A DNA stretch of 64,000 nucleotides from Bacteroidota bacterium (GCA_947469885.1 CANIQT010000011.1:1-64000); one strand, 5' to 3'; shown: positions 26,334 through 36,217, counted from the first letter of the stretch. Notes: generated by a model from the sequence alone, not told the origin. A program made the numbers and translations.

Positions 26334-28022
26334 ATGAAAAAACTCACACTACTCGTTTTACTGTTCACTGTTTATTGTTCAGTGTTCACAGCATTTTCGC
26401 AAACTACATTTCAGGAAACTATTGGAGGAAGCGGTACCAGTTCCGGCTCATCGGTGGTGCAAACCAATGACGGAGGATATGCAGTGCTTGGCTCAAAAAC
26501 TGGTTTTGGAGTTGACTCCAGCGATATTTACTTGGTTAAAACATCTGCAACAGGAAATATATTATGGACAAAAACATACGGAGGTCCGCGAAATGAATAT
26601 GGAAGTTCAATAATAAAAACAAGTGATGGTGGATTTATTATTGGAGGAAACACCAATAGTTTTGGTGCAGGCGGATATGATGCTTATGTAATAAAGACAG
26701 ATGCAAATGGTGATACACTTTGGACTAAAACGTATGGGGGAACTGCTGACGAAGCTTTAAATGATGAGTATTTCCAAAACTTTGGTTTGGTTCAGAACGT
26801 TTATGAAAAGTCAATTAATTTTATTCAGCAAACAAATGATGGAGGATATATTATAACGTCTTCAACAAGAAGTTTCGGTCAAGGAGAAAATGATGTTTTT
26901 TTAATTAAAACCAATAATCTTGGTTACCCCTCATGGACAAAAACCTATGGCGATAGTTTAAATAATACAGGACATTCAGTAAAACAAACAAATGATGGAG
27001 GATATATTATAGGAGCTACAACTGTTAATATTGACATTTCACTTGGGTGGAATTATTCTCACATGAGATGTGCTTATCTGATTAAAACAGATTCGACCGG
27101 AAATACACAGTGGTCAAAATCTTATGGAACTGATGATTTGAATGATTTATTTGTTAACTCAGTTTTTATTTCAAATGATGGTGGTTACGTATTAACAGGT
27201 ACAGACGATTATTCTGATAATGGAGGTTCATCGTTTCCGGTCTTTTTTATTAAGACAGATAATAATGGTACTTTGTTGCACACAAGTGCTTATACAGGAG
27301 GTTGGGATGGTGCCGGCATAAAAGGCAGTGCTTCACAAACAAATGATGGAGGATTTGTTCTTTGTGGTAATATTCTGCTGTTTGATTCCATTGGTCCATC
27401 AGGTACAAATGCATTAATTGTGAAACTCGATTCAATAGGCAATTTAATATGGCAAAAGGATTATGGCAAACCGTATAATTTCAGTGTATGTTATTCGATA
27501 CAACAAACAAGTGATGGAGGAAATATTATTGCAGGAAATACTTGGGATGGAGTAAATTCTTATACTTACATTGTTAAAACAGATATTACAGGAAGTAGCG
27601 GATGTTATGAATACCTTACACATCCATGGACACCACCTATTCCAAACATTTCAATTAACCCCAATACTATTCAAAGCAGTGGTTGCATTGTTCACTCCAC
27701 ATCAACTCAAGTTGGCAATGTTGGAGGAACTACAAATTATTATTGCTTAACGCAGGGTATTGCCGAAATCAACAATCAACAATCAACAATCGAAATTTCC
27801 CCCAATCCATTCTCTTCACAAACAACTATTACATTTCCGGAAGAGCAAAAACATACTACTATAAAAGTAATGAATGTGTTAGGAGAAGAAGTTATTGGTC
27901 ATTTGTCATTTGTCAATAGTAAAAGTGTAACTATTGATTTAAGTAATGTTTCAATAGGAATTTATTTTGTGAGGGTAAATACAGAACAAGGAGTGGTGAA
28001 CAAAAAGATAATTAAGAATTAG
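26334..28022 (+). CDS. T9SS type A sorting-domain protein with beta-propeller-like repeats
   Basis: Secreted protein of 562 residues with a signal peptide (MKKLTLLVLLFTVYCSVFTA, extended to about 27). About seven to eight repeats of 50-60 residues follow, of the form QTNDGGYIITSSTRSFG..DVFLIKTNNLG..WTKTYG, which resemble propeller-like surface repeats. The C-terminal sorting domain begins ISPNPFSSQTTITF (about residue 490) and ends GIYFVRVNTEQGVVNKKIIKN. T9SS export and surface display are expected. Two stretches of the tail (27766-27795 and 27894-27917) consist of microrepeat DNA that also occurs between genes. No catalytic motif is visible. Confidence 0.87.
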   Translation: MKKLTLLVLLFTVYCSVFTAFSQTTFQETIGGSGTSSGSSVVQTNDGGYAVLGSKTGFGVDSSDIYLVKTSATGNILWTKTYGGPRNEYGSSIIKTSDGGFIIGGNTNSFGAGGYDAYVIKTDANGDTLWTKTYGGTADEALNDEYFQNFGLVQNVYEKSINFIQQTNDGGYIITSSTRSFGQGENDVFLIKTNNLGYPSWTKTYGDSLNNTGHSVKQTNDGGYIIGATTVNIDISLGWNYSHMRCAYLIKTDSTGNTQWSKSYGTDDLNDLFVNSVFISNDGGYVLTGTDDYSDNGGSSFPVFFIKTDNNGTLLHTSAYTGGWDGAGIKGSASQTNDGGFVLCGNILLFDSIGPSGTNALIVKLDSIGNLIWQKDYGKPYNFSVCYSIQQTSDGGNIIAGNTWDGVNSYTYIVKTDITGSSGCYEYLTHPWTPPIPNISINPNTIQSSGCIVHSTSTQVGNVGGTTNYYCLTQGIAEINNQQSTIEISPNPFSSQTTITFPEEQKHTTIKVMNVLGEEVIGHLSFVNSKSVTIDLSNVSIGIYFVRVNTEQGVVNKKIIKN

Positions 28023-28095
28023 GGATTAGGTCCTTCAACAAGCTCAGGATGACAAATTATTCATTGTCAATTATAAATTATCAATTATAAAAGAA

Positions 28096-28857
28096 TTACC
28101 CATACCCCATTATCCTATAAGTAAAATACCCGATCATTTCGTGTATCAGTCCCGTCCAATCGTTCATGCTCGAAATGTTGGGAATAAACAAATGGTCGAA
28201 CTCAAACTTGCGTGGCCCTGCAAAACGGTCGGTGCTGTAAGGGTCGGCAGTAATGCCTACTTTTTTGAAACACCGCAAACTTCTGCGCATGTGAAAAGCA
28301 GAAGTAATGAGCAAAAACTTTCCTTTCAGTGAATCGTTGTCAATTAGCTTTTTGGTAAACACTGCATTTTCGCGTGTGTTGTTCGATTCGTTTTCTATCA
28401 GCAAATCCTCAGTCGCTACACCCATTTTCAGAATATAAGGTTTCAGCAATTCGCCTTCTTTCATTTCAGGATGCAGCAACCTGCCGGACCCTCCTGTGAA
28501 AATTATTTTTTTAATATATCCTCGTTTATACAAATCAATTGCTTGTATAAGTCTATCCACCCCTCGGTAAAACTGCACTCTGTTCATCTCTTCATCGTTC
28601 ACACTCATGCCACCCAGTACAATGCCATAGTCGTAGGTTTTTAAATCCGAAAACTTGGTAGCAGGCACTTCCCATGCACGGGCAACCTCATCAAAAATAA
28701 AAGAGTTAGTAAAAAACAAAGCAAGTATTAACGACCATTTTAAACACTTCCGTTTTCTTATTTCGTTTTTAGAATAAAAAGAAACAAACAACAACGAAAG
28801 TATCCACACCAGCGGAGTGATGATAAACACAAGTAGTTTGGACAGGAGGAAGAACAT
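28096..28857 (-). CDS. YdcF/SanA-family membrane protein (DUF218)
   Basis: A 253-residue inner-membrane protein. Two N-terminal hydrophobic segments (about 1-25 and 36-52) precede a DUF218 domain with YGIVLGGMSVNDE, KIIFTGGSGRL, ENESNNTRENA and LLITSAFHMRRSL. The GG, N-rich and S-F-H motifs line the pocket of this family. YdcF binds S-adenosylmethionine, and SanA/ElyC members affect envelope integrity and lipid-carrier metabolism; the role here is not known. A promoter box reading TACATTTG on the minus strand lies at 28878-28885. Confidence 0.88.
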   Translation of the reverse strand: MFFLLSKLLVFIITPLVWILSLLFVSFYSKNEIRKRKCLKWSLILALFFTNSFIFDEVARAWEVPATKFSDLKTYDYGIVLGGMSVNDEEMNRVQFYRGVDRLIQAIDLYKRGYIKKIIFTGGSGRLLHPEMKEGELLKPYILKMGVATEDLLIENESNNTRENAVFTKKLIDNDSLKGKFLLITSAFHMRRSLRCFKKVGITADPYSTDRFAGPRKFEFDHLFIPNISSMNDWTGLIHEMIGYFTYRIMGYG

Positions 28858-28877
28858 AGTTGCTGAAAATTAAAAAT

Positions 28878-28885
28878 CAAATGTA
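28878..28885 (-). promoter_or_regulatory. Bacteroidota -7 box, minus strand
   Basis: CAAATGTA reads TACATTTG on the minus strand, 21 bp before the YdcF-family start. Confidence 0.6.
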
Positions 28886-28962
28886 TAAAATTAATTGCAA
28901 TAAAGGATGTTTATGAAATATAACAAAGTTAATGTATGTAAATTTGTCGGCTTTGTAAGACC

Positions 28963-29006
28963 TCACCCCCAACCCCTCTCCTTGAAAAAAGGAGAGGGGA
29001 GCCTAG
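28963..29006. repeat. Dispersed dyad repeat
   Basis: CCCCTCTCCTT (28973-28983) and AAGGAGAGGGG (28989-28999) form a perfect 11-bp hairpin within the block CTCACCCCCAACCCCTCTCC. A related palindrome lies at 61086-61101. It overlaps an upstream in-frame extension of the aminopeptidase gene, whose translation (PHPQPLSLKKGEG) is the known artefact of this repeat type. Confidence 0.75.
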
Positions 29007-29038
29007 AGGTGAAGTACTTTGTAAATAAAGAATTTGAG

Positions 29039-30082
29039 ATGCTGAAAAGAGGAATTAAATTATTTTTTGAATTGCTGTTGCTCCTCATCATTACATTTTG
29101 TTTGGTATGGAACAAGCTGGTAATATATGGCGTTTCGCAAGGCATCGGGCAGATGACAATGATTGTAAAAGCAAAACCAATGCAGGAAATGTTGGATGAT
29201 AAAGCGTTTCCCGATTCGTTGAAACAAAAATTAAAACTCATAGAAGAATTAAAACAATATGCCGTGGACAGTATTGGCATAAAATCCTCCAATAATTATT
29301 CAACTGTATATAATCAAAACAACAAACCCATACTATTTACCGTTACCGCTTGCGAGCCTTATGCTTTTAAAGCAAAAGAATGGTGGTTTCCATTTTTGGG
29401 CAACGTGTCGTACAAAGGATTTTTTAATAAAAAGGAAGCACAAAAAGAAATCAGGTTGCTGAAACAAAACGGCTACGATGTGGATGTGTATAGTCCATCG
29501 GGCTGGTCCACGCTTGGCTGGTTTACCGACCCAGTGCAAACCAACATGCTCAACCAATCGGACGGAAGCATTGCTAACCTTATTATACACGAACTCACAC
29601 ATGGTACCATTTATATTAAGAACGATGTGACTTTTAACGAAAACCTAGCCAGTTTTATTGGTGATAAAGGAGCCGAACAATTTTTGATGTTTAAATTTGG
29701 AACTACCTCCAAACCATATAAAGATTATGAAGAGCATAAAAAAGATTCGAAACTATTTACTGCTTACATGCTCAAAAGCAAAGATAGGTTGGATAGTCTT
29801 TACACTTCTTTTTCAGGAAAAGAAACCGAAGGAATAAAAAAAACAAAGAAGGAACAATTGATTACTCAAATAGTAGTAGGAGTTTATGATCAGCATTTGT
29901 TTAAAAAGAAAAACTATTTTAATTATTCGCTGCAAGCATTTAGCGAGGGCAATGCTTTTTTTATGGCATTTACCCGTTATGATTCGCAATACGATGTGTT
30001 TGAAAAAGAGTACAAGGAGCATTACCACAGCAACCTGAAAATGTACTTGGAGGCGATGAAACAAAAATACTCCTTGAGGTAA
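29039..30082 (+). CDS. Predicted aminopeptidase (COG4324, PF10023)
   Basis: A 347-residue membrane-anchored metallopeptidase. One N-terminal hydrophobic segment (GIKLFFELLLLLIITFCLVW) anchors a domain with the zinc motif HELTH in LIIHELTHGTIY and a downstream Glu in FNENLASFIGDKGAEQF, the gluzincin pattern. Other family landmarks are GWSTLGWFTDPV and FNYSLQAFSEGNAFFMAFTRY. The active site probably faces the periplasm. ATG 29039 (MLKRGIKL) is chosen because the 44-codon upstream extension runs through a dispersed dyad repeat. Activity is inferred from the family only. Confidence 0.88.
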   Translation: MLKRGIKLFFELLLLLIITFCLVWNKLVIYGVSQGIGQMTMIVKAKPMQEMLDDKAFPDSLKQKLKLIEELKQYAVDSIGIKSSNNYSTVYNQNNKPILFTVTACEPYAFKAKEWWFPFLGNVSYKGFFNKKEAQKEIRLLKQNGYDVDVYSPSGWSTLGWFTDPVQTNMLNQSDGSIANLIIHELTHGTIYIKNDVTFNENLASFIGDKGAEQFLMFKFGTTSKPYKDYEEHKKDSKLFTAYMLKSKDRLDSLYTSFSGKETEGIKKTKKEQLITQIVVGVYDQHLFKKKNYFNYSLQAFSEGNAFFMAFTRYDSQYDVFEKEYKEHYHSNLKMYLEAMKQKYSLR

Positions 30083-30147
30083 CAAAATAAATTATTTTAG
30101 TGTGAAATAATCCTTGTAAACGGTAACAAGGTGTGTTTTATAAAATC

Positions 30148-30155
30148 TACTTTTG
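30148..30155 (+). promoter_or_regulatory. Bacteroidota -7 box (TACTTTTG)
   Basis: TACTTTTG lies 169 bp before the small secreted-protein gene. A second near-match, TACTTTCG, lies about 100 bp further on (about 30250-30257), so tandem promoters are possible. Confidence 0.55.
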
Positions 30156-30323
30156 CACGTCATTAAAAGTAAAAAAAATACATTCTACTTCGTTGAGATT
30201 TAACCAATTCATAAATAAAGTTATTTCCTGTGGATGTTATGTAAAAAATATTACTTTCGTGACAAATTTGAAAAAAAAAGTAAAGAAACAATACAATAAA
30301 CACAATTATCTAAAACAAAAAAC

Positions 30324-30566
30324 ATGAAAAAAACAGTACAATCAATAGTACTTTCAGGTCTGTTAATGACTTCAAGTATTACATTTTCTCAAAACGGAGA
30401 AAACGGAAAAGCAACAGCCAATCAAGCTAAAATGGAAGCTAAATCAACAGTGGTTGCAAAACAAAACGAAAAGCAAGTGGCTAAACCTGCTAGCACCATT
30501 GCACACAGTCATCAAAAAGTAACTGACAAAAAAACAAATAACCAAAACAACACTTCTAAAAAATAA
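30324..30566 (+). CDS. Small secreted hypothetical protein
   Basis: An 80-residue protein with a signal peptide (MKKTVQSIVLSGLLMTSSITF, cleaved near SQ) and a short, basic, low-complexity mature part rich in Lys, Asn, Gln and Ala (KMEAKSTVVAKQNEKQVAKPA, ending KKTNNQNNTSKK). No domain is recognised. It sits 25 bp before the 1555-residue T9SS protein on the same strand, so the two are probably cotranscribed. The coding call rests on the signal peptide and spacing. Confidence 0.65.
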   Translation: MKKTVQSIVLSGLLMTSSITFSQNGENGKATANQAKMEAKSTVVAKQNEKQVAKPASTIAHSHQKVTDKKTNNQNNTSKK

Positions 30567-30591
30567 ATAACTAACCAATAAATAAAACAAA

Positions 30592-33500
30592 ATGAAAAAA
30601 AATTACATAAACAGAAAAAGTGCAACAGCATTTTTAAGCATTTTTATAATGCTACTTTCATTGGCACCAAAAGTAAGTGCTCAATCATTTACGGAAAATT
30701 TTGAAGACCTGTCGTTACTAACCGACTGGTTTGTTGGTAACACCAGCGATAGTCCTGATATGACATGGTTTAAGGGGGTTAACCTTGCAAATGGATTATT
30801 TGATGCGCAGGCAGGAACCGACACTTCGTATGTGGGAGCTAACTGGCAAAGTTCGTTAGGTACGTTAGGTACTGAGACTTTGAGCAACTGGTTTATTACT
30901 CCAAACAGAACATTTAACAATGGTGATGTTATTACTTTTTATACAAGAACAGTAACAAATCCAGCTACTTATGCTGATAGATTACAAGTTCGTTTTAGCG
31001 GAAACGGAACGAGTACTAATGTAGGTACCACTTCTGCAACAGTAGGAGATTTTACTACTTTATTATTAGAAATCAATGCTGCACAAACTACAACTGGTTA
31101 TCCAGCTACATGGACACAATACTCTATAACTATTTCTGGACTTGGTGGTGCTACATCAGGAAGAATTGCTTTCAGATATTTTGTTACTAACGGAGGCCCT
31201 TCAGGTCTTAATTCAAATTATATAGGGTTGGATACTTATTCATATACTTCCAATACTTCAACAAGTGATGCAACGGTATCAAATGTTTATACTTTAGGAA
31301 CAGTAGCAAAACCATTTATTAATCCTCACCAAGTGAAAGCTGTTATCACTAACACTGGAACTGTTACATTAACCAACAAAGTAGTAACGTTGAACGTAAC
31401 AGGTGCTAACACATTTACAAATACTCAAACCATTGCAAGTCTTGCTCCAGGAGCAACTTCCACAGTAACCTTTACAGGATACACCAGCAATAACGTTGGA
31501 ACAAACACAGTTACTGTTTCTGTTCCGGCTGATGCTGTGGCAATTGGTAATTCAATTGCTGTATCGCAAACAGTAAATACTAGTTCTTATAACTATGCGT
31601 ATGGAGTTACCGAAGATGGGAATGCAGGTTTCAATACTGTAACCGGAGATGTGGCGGCAAAATTTTCAACTAGTTCTGCAACTTCAGTAAGTTCGGTTAA
31701 TGTAAATTTAAATTCAGTTGGTGAGCCTTATATTTTAAGAATATGGGACGCAACAGGAGCAGGTGGTACACCGGGTAGTTTACTTTATTCGTCAGCAACA
31801 CTAACTTCAGCAGCGGGAATTGTTCCAGTTACGGTTAGTCCGTCATGTGCTGTTAACGGTGCATTCTTTGTTGGAATTTCTCAAACAGGAGTAAACAATA
31901 TTGGTTTGGCGTATCAAAACGAAGTAGTTGTTAGACCAGGTTCTTTCTTTTCTACTAGCCCAACAGGCTCTGCAACATGGGCAGATTTTTCTACTTTCCC
32001 TGTAAATTTCAGATTAATGATTGAGCCAGTTTTTGTTAGTTGTACCGTGGCTCCTGCTCAACCAGGAACTATTTCAGGAACAGCAACTGTTTGTCAAGGC
32101 ACATCTAATACCTATTCAGTTGCAGCGGTTTCAGGTGCTTCTTCTTATACTTGGTCGTTACCAGGAGGTTGGACAGGTACTTCTACTTCTAACTCTATAA
32201 CTACAACAGCAGGAGCAAGCAGTGGTTCAATTACCGTTACAGCCACCAATGCTTGTGGTACAAGTTCTGCGCAAACATTTAATGTAACTGTCAATCCTGT
32301 TCCTGCTCAACCGGGAACAATATCAGGAAACACAACCATTTGTCCTAGTTCATCAAATACTTACACCATAGCAGCTGTTTCAGGTGCTACTTCTTACACT
32401 TGGACTTTACCAGGAGGTTGGAGTGGAACATCTACTACCAATACTATTACTGCTCTGGCAAATGCAAACGGAGGAACTATTATGGTTACTGCTACTAATG
32501 CATGTGGAACAAGTACTTCTTCAAGTTTAACAATTACAGTATCTTCGGCTCCACCTCAACCGGGTGCAATAACAGGACCTACTACTTTCTGCAGTGGTTC
32601 ATCCAACACCTATTCTATTACTCCAATTGCAGGTGCAACATCCTATACATGGACAGTTCCTGCAGGTTGGTCAGGTAGCTCTACTACTAGTTCTATTACT
32701 ACTACTGCTGGTGCAAATGGTGGTACCATTTCAGTTACTTATACAAACGCATGTGGTACAAGTCCGGCACAAACACTTTCAGTAACTCCAGGAACAGCAC
32801 CTGCTCAACCTGGAGCAATAAGCGGATCTACTACTTTCTGCCCGGGACAATCACAAGTTTATACTATCGGTTCGGTTGCTAACGCCACTTCTTATAACTG
32901 GTCGTTGCCATCAGGATGGAGCGGAAGCTCAACCGGTACTTCTATTACAGCTATGACAGGGGTAAACGGTGGAACAGTTTCGGTTACTGCAACTAACTCT
33001 TGCGGAACATCAGCAGCACAAACATTAACAGTTAACCTTGGTTCGGCACCAGCACAACCGGGAACCATTACCGGAAGCTCTAACATTTGTTCGGGAAGTA
33101 ACCAAACGTATTCAGTGGCTGCTGTTGCAGGTGCTACTAGTTATGTTTGGACATTGCCTGCCGGCTGGTTAGGAGGTTCAAATTCTACTTCAATTACTAC
33201 TATCACCAACACTACATCAGGTACAGTTACAGTGGCTGCTGTAAACGATTGCGGTACAAGTACTGTTCAAACATTAACAATCACCGTTAATGCTGTACCT
33301 TCTCAGCCAACTGCTATCAGCGGTCCTGGTTCACTTTGTTCAGGGTTATCAGGAGTTTATTCTGTTCCAACAGTAATTGGTGCAACATCATACAACTGGA
33401 CATTGCCAGGAGGATGGAGTGGTAGTTCGACTACTAGCTCAATTACAGGAGTTGCTAATGGAGGTAGTGGAAACATATTGGTAACTGTTACCAATTCATG

Positions 33501-35259
33501 CGGTACTGGTCCTTCTCAATCTTTAAACGTAACGGTGAGTAGTGCTGCTCCTGGTCAACCGGGAACAATTACTGGTAATTCTCCTATTTGTTCGTCAGCT
33601 ACTACTACTTATTCGGTAGCTCCGGTATCAGGTGCAACATTTTATAACTGGACACTACCAGGAGGATGGACAGGAACTTCCACTACCAACTCAATTACAG
33701 TAACAGTAGGCTCTACAGGAGGTATTGTTGCTGTTAATGCAGCTAATGGTTGTGGAACTAGTACTTCTCAAACTTTAGCAGTGAATGTGAACCAAAGCCC
33801 TGCAACACCAACTGTTATTAATGGTGCTGCAACAATTTGTGCTGGTGTTTTACAAAATTACAACGTAGCTACTGTTTCAGGTGCTACTTCTTATACTTGG
33901 ACATTCCCTTCGGGATGGGTAGGCTCTTCTATCACCAATACCATATCATCTACTCCGGGAATTAGCGGAACTATTTCGGTGACTGCTAACAACTCTTCTT
34001 GTTCTAGTCCGGCACAAACAATGGCTGTTACTGTAAATACTGCTCCGGCTCAACCAGGAACTATTGCAGGTACTGCAACTGTTTGTTCAGGTGCTACTGA
34101 AAATTATTCAGTAACTGCTGTATCGGGTGCAACTTCTTATACTTGGACAATGCCTTCAGGTTGGAGTGGTACTTCCACTACTAATAGCATTACTTCCACT
34201 GTAGGAACTACAGGAGGAACTATACTAGTTACTGCAACTAACAGTTGCGGAACTAGCACTGCACAATCAATGACAGTGACTGTAAATGTGGTTCCTTCTC
34301 AACCGGGAACTATTACAGGTAGCGCGCTTGTTTGCCCTACAAGTCTTCAAGTTTATTCAATAGCTGCAGTAGGTGGTGCAACTTCTTATACTTGGACATT
34401 ACCTTCAGGTTGGAGCGGTAGTTCAACTACTAACTCTATCAATGCTACTGCTGGTGTTACGGGAGGATTTATTACCGTAACTGCAAACAATGGTATTTGT
34501 TCATCTGCACCTCAATCGTTGGCTGTAAGTATGGATAGCGCACCGACACAACCGGGAGCTATTACTGGCTCTACACCAGTGTGTGCTGGAAGTACTCAAA
34601 CGTATTCGATAGCCGCTGTTACTGGTGCTGTGTCGTACAACTGGACATTGCCAGGAGGATGGACAGGAACTTCATCAACTAATTCTATCACTGTTATCGT
34701 TGGTACTTCAGGTGGAAACATCTCTGTATCTGCTACCAATGGTTGCGGAACAAGTCTTGCACAAGGTATGGTGGTTGCTGTTAATCCGTTGCCAGCTGTT
34801 CCAACAATTACAGTTGCAGGAAACGTTCTTCAGTCGAGTGCTACTTCAGGTAACCAATGGAACTTAAATGGTAACCCTGTTTCGGGAGCTACATCACAGT
34901 TCTTTACTATGACAGGTCCTGGTTTCTATTCAGTAACTGTTACTGATGCTAATGGTTGTTCAAGTAATTCGCTTGCATTTAACAACACAGGTATTAACGA
35001 AAGCGAATTAGATAATATTTTTATCTCTTATCCAAATCCTTCTCACGATGTGGTAAATATTAAAGTGATGACCAACAAGACAGTTGATGCTGCTTATATC
35101 ACCAACATTCTTGGTAAAACAGTGAAAGTAATTAGTGCAAAAAATATGAAAGCGAACGATTCGAATGCGGTTGATGTAAAAGATTTGAGTCAAGGAATTT
35201 ATTTCTTAAGTCTTCAGGTAGAGGGAAGAATGGTTACAAGAAAAATTATTGTTGAATAA
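30592..35259 (+). CDS. Giant T9SS-exported protein with eleven Ig/PKD-like repeats
   Basis: A 1555-residue surface or secreted protein. A signal peptide (to about residue 30, KVSAQ) is followed by a choice-of-anchor-J/cleaved-adhesin domain (about 32-225, beginning SFTENFEDLSLL). A CARDB-like beta-sandwich (about 228-330) and another beta domain (about 340-480) come next. Eleven Ig/PKD-like repeats of about 83 residues span about 486-1398, each with PAQPGTI.G...C, Y.V..V.GATSYTWTLP.GW.G.S and CGTS. A short sandwich and a T9SS sorting tail (ISYPNPSHDVVNI to VTRKIIVE) finish the protein. An adhesive or matrix role is likely. The repeats differ at the nucleotide level, so they are old. Confidence 0.92.
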   Translation: MKKNYINRKSATAFLSIFIMLLSLAPKVSAQSFTENFEDLSLLTDWFVGNTSDSPDMTWFKGVNLANGLFDAQAGTDTSYVGANWQSSLGTLGTETLSNWFITPNRTFNNGDVITFYTRTVTNPATYADRLQVRFSGNGTSTNVGTTSATVGDFTTLLLEINAAQTTTGYPATWTQYSITISGLGGATSGRIAFRYFVTNGGPSGLNSNYIGLDTYSYTSNTSTSDATVSNVYTLGTVAKPFINPHQVKAVITNTGTVTLTNKVVTLNVTGANTFTNTQTIASLAPGATSTVTFTGYTSNNVGTNTVTVSVPADAVAIGNSIAVSQTVNTSSYNYAYGVTEDGNAGFNTVTGDVAAKFSTSSATSVSSVNVNLNSVGEPYILRIWDATGAGGTPGSLLYSSATLTSAAGIVPVTVSPSCAVNGAFFVGISQTGVNNIGLAYQNEVVVRPGSFFSTSPTGSATWADFSTFPVNFRLMIEPVFVSCTVAPAQPGTISGTATVCQGTSNTYSVAAVSGASSYTWSLPGGWTGTSTSNSITTTAGASSGSITVTATNACGTSSAQTFNVTVNPVPAQPGTISGNTTICPSSSNTYTIAAVSGATSYTWTLPGGWSGTSTTNTITALANANGGTIMVTATNACGTSTSSSLTITVSSAPPQPGAITGPTTFCSGSSNTYSITPIAGATSYTWTVPAGWSGSSTTSSITTTAGANGGTISVTYTNACGTSPAQTLSVTPGTAPAQPGAISGSTTFCPGQSQVYTIGSVANATSYNWSLPSGWSGSSTGTSITAMTGVNGGTVSVTATNSCGTSAAQTLTVNLGSAPAQPGTITGSSNICSGSNQTYSVAAVAGATSYVWTLPAGWLGGSNSTSITTITNTTSGTVTVAAVNDCGTSTVQTLTITVNAVPSQPTAISGPGSLCSGLSGVYSVPTVIGATSYNWTLPGGWSGSSTTSSITGVANGGSGNILVTVTNSCGTGPSQSLNVTVSSAAPGQPGTITGNSPICSSATTTYSVAPVSGATFYNWTLPGGWTGTSTTNSITVTVGSTGGIVAVNAANGCGTSTSQTLAVNVNQSPATPTVINGAATICAGVLQNYNVATVSGATSYTWTFPSGWVGSSITNTISSTPGISGTISVTANNSSCSSPAQTMAVTVNTAPAQPGTIAGTATVCSGATENYSVTAVSGATSYTWTMPSGWSGTSTTNSITSTVGTTGGTILVTATNSCGTSTAQSMTVTVNVVPSQPGTITGSALVCPTSLQVYSIAAVGGATSYTWTLPSGWSGSSTTNSINATAGVTGGFITVTANNGICSSAPQSLAVSMDSAPTQPGAITGSTPVCAGSTQTYSIAAVTGAVSYNWTLPGGWTGTSSTNSITVIVGTSGGNISVSATNGCGTSLAQGMVVAVNPLPAVPTITVAGNVLQSSATSGNQWNLNGNPVSGATSQFFTMTGPGFYSVTVTDANGCSSNSLAFNNTGINESELDNIFISYPNPSHDVVNIKVMTNKTVDAAYITNILGKTVKVISAKNMKANDSNAVDVKDLSQGIYFLSLQVEGRMVTRKIIVE

Positions 35260-35290
35260 TTTTGGGTTAGTTATTCAATTAATAATAGGA

Positions 35291-35322
35291 GGGGCAACAG
35301 CAATGTTGTCCTTCTTTTTTTT
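35291..35322 (+). terminator. Rho-independent terminator
   Basis: GGGCAACA (35292-35299), loop GCAA, TGTTGTCC (35304-35311), then a T-rich run. It ends the giant repeat gene and directly abuts the next promoter box. Confidence 0.85.
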
Positions 35323-35323
35323 G

Positions 35324-35331
35324 TACTTTTG
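35324..35331 (+). promoter_or_regulatory. Bacteroidota -7 box (TACTTTTG)
   Basis: TACTTTTG lies 21 bp before ATG 35353 and immediately after the upstream terminator. Confidence 0.6.
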
Positions 35332-35352
35332 TGACTCTAAACTTCTAACACA

Positions 35353-36075
35353 ATGACAATGGATTGGCAAGATTTTTCGGATTTATACAGCGATGGAATG
35401 TTGGCTTTAAAACCATTTCCAAAAGAAATTGCAGAATTGGAATTCTCTTATCTCACCAAATGTGTTACCAGTCTTTTCCCGGAAGCTATTGACAATGCGT
35501 TGCTCCTAGTATCAACCGACAAAGAAACCACCCGCACTAGATTGACCGGAAACACTGCCGAAACCAATTTAGTCTTCCGCAGAAGCGGAGAAACTTTTGA
35601 TAAAGCATTCAACTTTCTATTTACATTTAAAGCAACACCTGATTTGCACCCCAAATTAAATTCACATAAATACGAATTGAAAAAAGAACAAGTTATTTAT
35701 TGTTTAACCGAATGGCTGAGAGAACAAGGTTGGGAAGACCCTCATGCAGGATTTCTTTACAACGCACCTTATGATTTAAAAGCAGAGAGAGAAGGAGTAA
35801 ATTTATTTGCTTTTGGATTGGGTACACCCAGCGTGTATGCAAAACCTGGTGAAACCACTGAATCATTAAAAAAAAACTATTCCATCATGGTTGCCAATTT
35901 GGTATTTACCCTATTGGACGAAATGATGAAAGCCCCCGACATCAATCCATCCCTTGTGTTGCCAGACGACCATCAAACCAGGCAGTTTATGAAAAACTAT
36001 CAACCCATTACCCGATTAGGAATTACTGTTTTTTGGGTAACTAGCATGGCAGAAGTAACCGATAGTTGGGGATAA
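35353..36075 (+). CDS. Hypothetical cytoplasmic protein
   Basis: A 240-residue soluble protein without signal peptide or membrane segment, not recognised. It has ordered, mixed alpha/beta composition with several Trp (DWQDFSDLY, LTEWLREQGWEDPHAG, TVFWVTSMAEVTDSWG) and a repeated LLL core. ATG 35353 or 35359 could be the start. It has its own promoter box and is followed 142 bp later by another unknown gene on the same strand that also has its own box. Codon use and length support a real gene. No function is proposed. Confidence 0.72.
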   Translation: MTMDWQDFSDLYSDGMLALKPFPKEIAELEFSYLTKCVTSLFPEAIDNALLLVSTDKETTRTRLTGNTAETNLVFRRSGETFDKAFNFLFTFKATPDLHPKLNSHKYELKKEQVIYCLTEWLREQGWEDPHAGFLYNAPYDLKAEREGVNLFAFGLGTPSVYAKPGETTESLKKNYSIMVANLVFTLLDEMMKAPDINPSLVLPDDHQTRQFMKNYQPITRLGITVFWVTSMAEVTDSWG

Positions 36076-36185
36076 AGTAAGGCGGAACATTTCAGTTTTG
36101 TTTTACACCAAATGGAAGGCAATCTTTTTTTCAGGGAGTATTTTTTCGCCAGAAAGAGCAAACTCAAATTTCTATAAAATAATAT

Positions 36186-36193
36186 TACTTTTG
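36186..36193 (+). promoter_or_regulatory. Bacteroidota -7 box (TACTTTTG)
   Basis: TACTTTTG lies 24 bp before ATG 36218 and matches TAnnTTTG. Confidence 0.6.
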
Positions 36194-36217
36194 TAGTACA
36201 AAAATTCATGACTTAAT

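Noticed and set aside
28907-29038. Longer N-terminus for the predicted aminopeptidase
   Set aside because: The extension translates a dispersed dyad repeat (PHPQPLSLKKGEG) and precedes the natural membrane anchor that starts at 29039.
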